A stretch of 32,096 bases of DNA, taken from Acidobacteria bacterium RIFCSPLOWO2_02_FULL_61_28. GTDB taxonomy: Bacteria; Acidobacteriota; Terriglobia; 2-12-FULL-54-10. The stretch lies in NCBI GenBank assembly GCA_001767035.1, contig MEKR01000036.1, positions 1 to 32,096 on the forward strand. The letters are read 5' to 3'. The notes under the pieces are model-generated. The model had not been told where the DNA came from, made no database searches, and worked only from the letters and a program-made list of their open reading frames with translations. Below, one piece after another: positions 24,968-32,096 of the stretch; within the stretch, counting starts at the first letter, position 1; the number at the start of each line of letters is the position of its first letter. The translations under genes were made by a program, and so were the position numbers.

Positions 24968-25864
24968 TTACTCTTTCACTTCTCTCTGGAGCAATTCCAG
25001 GAAGCGCACGGTGGCGGGGCTCAATTTCTTGCGGCGGCGGTGGATGATGCCGATGGTGCGCACCAGTTCGGGCCCGTTCAGCGGGATGGCGGCGAGCCGG
25101 CCCAGGCTCACGTCCTGGCGCACGGTCGGCTCCGGCAGGATGCTCACGCCCGCGCCAACCGCGACCGCTTCCTTGATGTTGGCGATGTTGTCAAACTCCA
25201 TCACTGGCCGCACCGCCACGCGGTTCTCTTTGAGATAGCGGTCAATCATTTTCCGGATCGGCAGGTCGTAATCGAAGGAGACGAACGGTTGCCCTTCGAG
25301 CGCCGCGGCTTCAACCCGCTTCTCGCGGGCCAGTGGATGCTCCCGGTTTGTCACGACCACCATCCGCTCGCGCCGCCACGGGATGATCTTCAAGTCCTTG
25401 CCCGGCGTGGGATAGCTCAGCAGCCCGATGTCCACTTTGTCTTCGAGCACCGCTTGATAGATTTTGTCAGTGCGGAGGTATTCCAGATGCACCGTGGCCT
25501 GCGGATACAGGCGCATGAACTCGCGCGTGTGCCCGGCCATGTCATAGAGGCCGATCGAATAGATGCTCGCGATGCGGACCGGGCCGCTGATCTTGTCCTT
25601 GAAAGTTTCGAGATTCGCCTGCAATTGTTCGAAGCGGCGCAGGATGTCCCGGGCCGCCCGCGAGTACACTTCCCCGGCCGGGGTCAGCGTGAGCGGCCGC
25701 TTGCCGCGCTCGATCAATTGCACGCCCAGTCCGCGCTCCAGTTGCTGAATCTGCTGGCTCGCCGCCGATTGGCTGACGCCGTTCATCCCGGCGCCGCGCG
25801 TGAAGCTCTCCGCGTCGGCTATATCTTTGAATAATTTGAGCGTGTCGAGATCCATCTCCTCCAT
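24968..25864 (-). CDS. LysR family transcriptional regulator, divergent to gltB
   Basis: N-terminal wHTH MDLDTLKLFKDIADAESFTRGAGMNGVSQSAASQQIQQLERGLGVQLIERGKRPLTLTPAGEVY plus LysR substrate-binding domain. Confidence 0.95.
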   Translation of the reverse strand: MEEMDLDTLKLFKDIADAESFTRGAGMNGVSQSAASQQIQQLERGLGVQLIERGKRPLTLTPAGEVYSRAARDILRRFEQLQANLETFKDKISGPVRIASIYSIGLYDMAGHTREFMRLYPQATVHLEYLRTDKIYQAVLEDKVDIGLLSYPTPGKDLKIIPWRRERMVVVTNREHPLAREKRVEAAALEGQPFVSFDYDLPIRKMIDRYLKENRVAVRPVMEFDNIANIKEAVAVGAGVSILPEPTVRQDVSLGRLAAIPLNGPELVRTIGIIHRRRKKLSPATVRFLELLQREVKE

Positions 25865-25908
25865 ATTACTATAAGCATATCTAATGTCAAGAATTTTCTA
25901 TTTTCCTA

Positions 25909-25948
25909 TTGACTTATAATCTGGCCGCCGGTATCTTTGATGAGATAC
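25909..25948 (+). promoter_or_regulatory. Predicted gltB promoter (TTGACT-N17-TATCTT) overlapped by an 18-bp dyad GTATCT-TTGATG-AGATAC
   Basis: -35 25909-25914, 17-nt spacer, -10 25932-25937; dyad 25931-25948 with perfect 6-bp arms. In the LysR/gltB divergent region. Confidence 0.6.
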
Positions 25949-26005
25949 GCTGGGGAGCACACTACTCTGAATGAGGGATGAGGCTCTCGAGATGCATGGA
26001 GAGGC

Positions 26006-29000
26006 ATGAGCTACCACGGATTACCCGAAAAGCAAGGCCTTTATGATCCCGCCTTCGAGCGGGACGCCTGCGGCATCGGCTTTGTGGCCGATTTGAAAGG
26101 GCGCAAGTCGCACGACATCGTCGAGAAGGGTCTGCAAGCGCTCATCAACCTCACGCATCGCGGGGCCTGCGGCTGCGACGACCGCACCGGCGACGGGGCG
26201 GGGGTGAACCTGCAAATCCCCCACGAGTTCTTCGAGCGCGAATGCGGCCGGTTGGGCTTCGGGCTTCCTGCGCCCGGACAGTACGGCGTGGGCATGATTT
26301 TTCTCCCGAAAGAAGCGGACCAGCGCGCCACCTGTGAGCGCGTGCTCGAGACGATTGTCGGTGACGAAGGTCAGCGCGTGCTCGGCTGGCGCACCGTGCC
26401 CGTGGACAGCTCGCCGCTCGGACGCCTGGCGCACGACACGCAACCGGCGATCCGACAGCTATTTGTCGGTGGCGCGCAAGGTCTCGACGAAGCGGCGCTC
26501 AACCGCAAGCTCTATGTCATCCGCAAGCGCGCGGAGTCGGAAATCCGAAAGCTGAACCTTTCGTATTTTTACATCCCCAGCATGAACGCGACGACGATTG
26601 TTTATAAGGGGATGCTGCTCGCGACGCAGATCGCGGCGTTTTACCAGGACCTGCTCGACCCGGCGGTGAAGACCGGGCTGATCCTGGTCCATCAGCGCTA
26701 TTCGACCAACACGTTCCCGACCTGGGATCTGGCGCATCCGTTCCGCTACATCGCGCACAACGGCGAGATCAACACGCTCAAGGGCAACGTCAACTGGATG
26801 CACGCGCGGGAGTCGGTGCTTCGCTCGCCGCTGTTTGGCGACGACATCAAGAAACTCTTCCCCATCATCACGCCGGGCGGGAGCGACTCGGCCATGATTG
26901 ACAACGCCATCGAGCTGCTGCTGCTCTCCGGACGCTCGCTCCCGCACGCCATGATGATGGTGATCCCGGAGGCCTGGAGCACGAACCCCCACATGCCGCC
27001 CGCGAAGCGGGCCTTCTATGAGTTTCACGCCACGCTGATGGAGCCTTGGGACGGCCCCGCCGCGATGGTCTTCACCGACGGCCGCGTGGTCGGCGGCACG
27101 CTCGACCGCAACGGGCTGCGGCCCTGCCGCTACACCGTCACGCACGACGGCCTGGTGATCATGGCTTCGGAAACCGGCGTGCTGCCGCTGCGTCCGGAAG
27201 AAGTCAAACACAAGGGGCGACTCCAGCCCGGACGCATGTTCCTGGTGGACACGGCGCAGGGCCGCATCATCGAGGACGAGGAGGTCAAGGAGTTCTACGC
27301 CTCGCGGCACCCGTACGAGCAGTGGCTCGAGGAAAACCTGATCGAACTGGAGGACCTGCCGAAGCCCGCGCACGTTCACGGGCCCCATGACGAGACGCTG
27401 CTCGAGCGACAGCGCCTGTTCGGCTACACGCAGGAAGACCTGAAGATGATCCTCGGGCCGATGGCCGAGAAGGGCGAAGAGCCGGTAGGCTCGATGGGCA
27501 CCGACACGCCGCTCGCCTGCTTATCCGACAAGCCCCAGTTGCTCTTCCATTACTTCAAGCAACTATTCGCCCAGGTCACCAATCCGCCGATTGACCCCAT
27601 TCGGGAAGAGCTGGTGATGTCACTCATCAGCTATATCGGCAAGGAAGGGAACATCCTGGACGAGACGCCGAAACACTGCCACCTGCTGAAGCTGCGCGAT
27701 CCGATCCTGACCAACCGGGAGCTGGAAAAAATCCGCGCCATCCGCCAGGGAGACTTCCTGGCGATCACGCTCCCCACGCTGTTTCGCGTGGCGGACGGGG
27801 GGCCGGGTCTTGACCGGGCGCTCCAGGAACTCTGCCGCAGCGCTTCCCAGGCGATTGCGGACCACTACAGCGTGATCATTCTTTCCGACCGCGGCGTGGA
27901 CTCCGAGCACGCCCCCATTCCGAGCCTGCTGGCGCTGGCGGCGGTGCACAATCACCTGGTGCGGGAGGAGACGCGCACGCAATGCGCCCTGGTGGTCGAA
28001 TCGGGCGAGCCGCGCGAGGTGCACCACTTCGCGCTGCTGATCGGCTACGGCGCGAGCGCCGTGAACCCCTACCTGGCGCTCGAAACGCTGGGCGGGCTGG
28101 TGCGGGACGGGCAGCTTCCGGCCGGGCTGGCCTGGGAAAAGGCGGTGTACAACTTCACCAAAGCGGTCAACAAGGGGTTGCTCAAGGTCTTCTCGAAAAT
28201 GGGCATCTCCACCTTGCTGAGCTACCGGGGCGCGCAGATTTTCGAGGCCATCGGACTGAACAAAGACGTCATTGACCGCTGCTTCACCGGAACAGCCTCG
28301 CGCATCGAGGGCGTCGGCCTCGACGTCCTCGCTAAAGAAGCCGCGATGCGCCATGCGCACGCCTTCCAGCCGGTGTCCGAAGCGGATCTCGAACTCGCCG
28401 TGGGCGGCCAGTATCAGTACCGCGTGCGCGGCGAATTTCACCTGTTTAACCCGCTGACGGTGGCCAAGCTCCAGCACGCGGTGCGTCAGCAGAGCTACGC
28501 CACGTTCAAGGAATACTCGCGGATCATGAACGACTACAGCCGGCAGCTCTGCCAGTTGCGCGGCTTGCTCGACTTCAAGAAGGCCGAGCAGCCGGTTCCG
28601 CTCGAAGAAGTCGAGCCGGCCCAAGAGATCGTGAAGCGATTCTGCACCGGCGCGATGTCGTTCGGCTCGATCAGCAAGGAAGCGCACCAGACGCTCGCCA
28701 TCGCCATGAACCGCATCGGCGGCAAGAGCAACACCGGCGAAGGCGGCGAGGACGAGGACCGCTACACGCCCGATCCGAACGGCGATTTGCGCTCGAGCGC
28801 CATCAAGCAGGTGGCCTCCGCGCGCTTCGGCGTCACCACCACGTACCTGGCCAGCGCCAAGGAATTGCAGATCAAGATGGCGCAGGGAGCCAAGCCCGGC
28901 GAGGGCGGCCAGTTGCCCGGCCACAAAGTGAGCGAGGACATTGCGCGCACGCGCCACTCGATCCCTGGCGTGGCCCTGATCTCGCCGCCGCCGCACCACG

Positions 29001-30535
29001 ACATTTATTCCATCGAGGACCTGGCGCAGTTGATCCACGATTTGAAAAACGCCAACCCCCAGGCGCGCATCGCCGTGAAGCTCGTTGCCGAAGTCGGCGT
29101 GGGGACCATCGCCGCCGGGGTCGCCAAAGGCCATGCCGATGTCGTGCTCATCAGCGGCGACACCGGAGGCACGGGCGCGTCCCCGCTCTCTTCGATGAAG
29201 CACGCCGGGATTCCCTGGGAGCTGGGCCTCGCCGAAACGCAGCAGGTGCTGGTGATGAACGACCTGCGCGGGCGGATCATCGTCCAGACCGACGGCAAGC
29301 TCACCACCGGGCGCGACGTGGCGATTGCCACGCTGCTCGGCGCGGAGGAGTTCGGATTTTCGACCGCCCCGCTGATCTCGATGGGGTGCATCATGATGCG
29401 CAAGTGCCACCTGAACACCTGCCCGGTCGGCATCGCCACGCAGGACCCGGTGCTGCGCGCCAAGTTCGCCGGCGTGCCGGAGAACGTCATCAACTTCTTC
29501 TTCTTCATCGCCGAGGAACTTCGGGAGATCATGGCTCAGTTGGGCTTCCGCAAGATGGACGACATGATCGGGCGGTCGGACTTGCTGAAAGTCCGGGAAG
29601 AAGTCATCCAGGATCACTGGAAAGCGAAAGGTCTCGACTTTTCCAGCATCCTCTATCAGCCGCCGGCCCCGCCGAGCGTTGCCCGCCGCCGCGTGCAGGC
29701 GCAGGACCACGGCCTCGAGAAGGCGCTCGACTACAAGCTGATCGAGCTGGCGAAGGACGCGCTCGAGGGCACCGGGCCGGTCGAGATCAAGCTGCCCATC
29801 CGCAACGTCCACCGCACCGTAGGAACGATGCTCTCGAACGAGATCGCCAAACGCTACGGTTCGGCGGGCCTGCCGGATGACTTCATCCACTGCCACTTCA
29901 CCGGCTCGGCGGGCCAGAGCTTCGGCGCGTTCGCGGCCAAGGGGTTGACGCTGCTCCTCGAAGGCGACTCCAACGATTATGCCGGCAAGGGCCTCTCGGG
30001 CGGCCGCATGATCATTTATCCGCCCAAGGCATCGAACTTCGTTTTTGAAGAAAACATCCTGATCGGAAACGTCTGCCTCTACGGGGCCACCAGCGGCGAA
30101 GCCTTCTTCAACGGCATGGCCGGGGAACGCTTCGCCGTCCGAAACAGCGGCGCCACGGCCGTGGTCGAGGGCGTCGGGGACCACGGCTGCGAGTACATGA
30201 CCCGCGGCCTGGTGGTCGTGCTCGGCAAGACCGGCCGCAACTTCGCCGCCGGAATGAGCGGCGGCATCGCTTTCGTGCTCGATGAGGCCGAGGACTTCGC
30301 CGAGAAGCGCTGCAACCTCTCGATGGTGGACCTCGAGCCGGTCACCGACGAGGCTGACCAGGAATTGCTCCGCCGCTTGATTGAACGGCACTTCGAATAC
30401 ACGCAAAGCCCGAAGGCCGAGTGGGTGCTCGAGAACTGGGAGCACATGCTCCCCAAGTTCGTGAAAGTCTTCCCGCACGAATACAAGCGCGTGCTCCAGG
30501 AGCGCGCCACCGCGCGAGAAAAAGCGCAAGTGTGA
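26006..30535 (+). CDS. gltB: Glutamate synthase large subunit
   Basis: 1509 aa; Cys-processed N-terminus ([40 protein letters not shown]), FMN domain ([36 protein letters not shown]), Fe-S region ([21 protein letters not shown]), C-terminal GXGXG-type domain. Confidence 0.98.
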   Translation: MSYHGLPEKQGLYDPAFERDACGIGFVADLKGRKSHDIVEKGLQALINLTHRGACGCDDRTGDGAGVNLQIPHEFFERECGRLGFGLPAPGQYGVGMIFLPKEADQRATCERVLETIVGDEGQRVLGWRTVPVDSSPLGRLAHDTQPAIRQLFVGGAQGLDEAALNRKLYVIRKRAESEIRKLNLSYFYIPSMNATTIVYKGMLLATQIAAFYQDLLDPAVKTGLILVHQRYSTNTFPTWDLAHPFRYIAHNGEINTLKGNVNWMHARESVLRSPLFGDDIKKLFPIITPGGSDSAMIDNAIELLLLSGRSLPHAMMMVIPEAWSTNPHMPPAKRAFYEFHATLMEPWDGPAAMVFTDGRVVGGTLDRNGLRPCRYTVTHDGLVIMASETGVLPLRPEEVKHKGRLQPGRMFLVDTAQGRIIEDEEVKEFYASRHPYEQWLEENLIELEDLPKPAHVHGPHDETLLERQRLFGYTQEDLKMILGPMAEKGEEPVGSMGTDTPLACLSDKPQLLFHYFKQLFAQVTNPPIDPIREELVMSLISYIGKEGNILDETPKHCHLLKLRDPILTNRELEKIRAIRQGDFLAITLPTLFRVADGGPGLDRALQELCRSASQAIADHYSVIILSDRGVDSEHAPIPSLLALAAVHNHLVREETRTQCALVVESGEPREVHHFALLIGYGASAVNPYLALETLGGLVRDGQLPAGLAWEKAVYNFTKAVNKGLLKVFSKMGISTLLSYRGAQIFEAIGLNKDVIDRCFTGTASRIEGVGLDVLAKEAAMRHAHAFQPVSEADLELAVGGQYQYRVRGEFHLFNPLTVAKLQHAVRQQSYATFKEYSRIMNDYSRQLCQLRGLLDFKKAEQPVPLEEVEPAQEIVKRFCTGAMSFGSISKEAHQTLAIAMNRIGGKSNTGEGGEDEDRYTPDPNGDLRSSAIKQVASARFGVTTTYLASAKELQIKMAQGAKPGEGGQLPGHKVSEDIARTRHSIPGVALISPPPHHDIYSIEDLAQLIHDLKNANPQARIAVKLVAEVGVGTIAAGVAKGHADVVLISGDTGGTGASPLSSMKHAGIPWELGLAETQQVLVMNDLRGRIIVQTDGKLTTGRDVAIATLLGAEEFGFSTAPLISMGCIMMRKCHLNTCPVGIATQDPVLRAKFAGVPENVINFFFFIAEELREIMAQLGFRKMDDMIGRSDLLKVREEVIQDHWKAKGLDFSSILYQPPAPPSVARRRVQAQDHGLEKALDYKLIELAKDALEGTGPVEIKLPIRNVHRTVGTMLSNEIAKRYGSAGLPDDFIHCHFTGSAGQSFGAFAAKGLTLLLEGDSNDYAGKGLSGGRMIIYPPKASNFVFEENILIGNVCLYGATSGEAFFNGMAGERFAVRNSGATAVVEGVGDHGCEYMTRGLVVVLGKTGRNFAAGMSGGIAFVLDEAEDFAEKRCNLSMVDLEPVTDEADQELLRRLIERHFEYTQSPKAEWVLENWEHMLPKFVKVFPHEYKRVLQERATAREKAQV

Positions 30536-30540
30536 GGGCG

Positions 30541-30592
30541 GTCCGAGCCGCGATCCACGACCCCGGTCGGGACGGGGCCGTGAGGGAGCGGT
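30541..30592 (+). repeat. Dispersed REP-like repeat copy 3, split by a ~24-nt GC-rich insertion
   Basis: GTCCGAGCCGCGA-[TCCACGACCCCGGTCGGGACGGGG]-CCGTGAGGGAGCGGT; outer parts match copies 1 and 2. Lies in the gltB-gltD spacer. Confidence 0.75.
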
Positions 30593-30671
30593 CCACTCGC
30601 AGGTTTAACTAAGGCTTCGTGGCCGCTTGCTGACGCGCACGGCCCGGGTGGGTTTTCGGACAGTCAATAAC

Positions 30672-32096
<1,425 letters not shown>

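Noticed and set aside
27620-30529. 969-aa minus-strand ORF antisense to gltB
   Set aside because: His/Arg/Val/Ala-rich shadow of a GC-rich coding gene with no recognisable domain; the plus strand is unambiguous glutamate synthase.

Overview
This is a GC-rich bacterial chromosomal window. The best lineage guess is Acidobacteriota (Bryobacterales/Solibacter-like), because the PQQ-type dehydrogenase ends in what looks like a TIGR03437 'Solibacter' C-terminal domain; this is inference only. I support about 20 protein-coding genes: OmpA-like (5' truncated), SYLF/Ysc84-like, an NTT/MFS-like transporter with a HEAT-like tail, two convergent Ser/Thr kinases, an ACS-type MFS transporter, a sorbosone/glucose dehydrogenase, typA/bipA, a DUF433/DUF5615 toxin-antitoxin-like pair abutting polA, a Glu/Leu dehydrogenase, a YdjM-like membrane hydrolase, a standalone ERCC4-type nuclease, an NHL-repeat protein, an ornithine cyclodeaminase-like protein, a CigR-like secreted protein, a ParDE-like pair, an AT-rich orphan membrane protein, a CDF transporter, a LysR regulator, gltB, and gltD (3' truncated and absent from the ORF track). 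No rRNA, tRNA, CRISPR array or transposase was recognised. The most unusual structure is in the intergenic DNA at 18.7-22.2 kb. Three separate inverted-repeat elements there have arms built from short degenerate words in a 7- or 8-nt period. A GAGCCGCGA...GAGCGGT dispersed repeat also occurs three times just 3' of plus-strand genes or next to one of those elements. Other leads are the stop/start overlaps joining DUF433, DUF5615 and polA, a DNA polymerase I with Tyr at the O-helix Phe762-equivalent position and an apparently degenerate proofreading domain, and an 18-bp perfect dyad overlapping the predicted gltB promoter.
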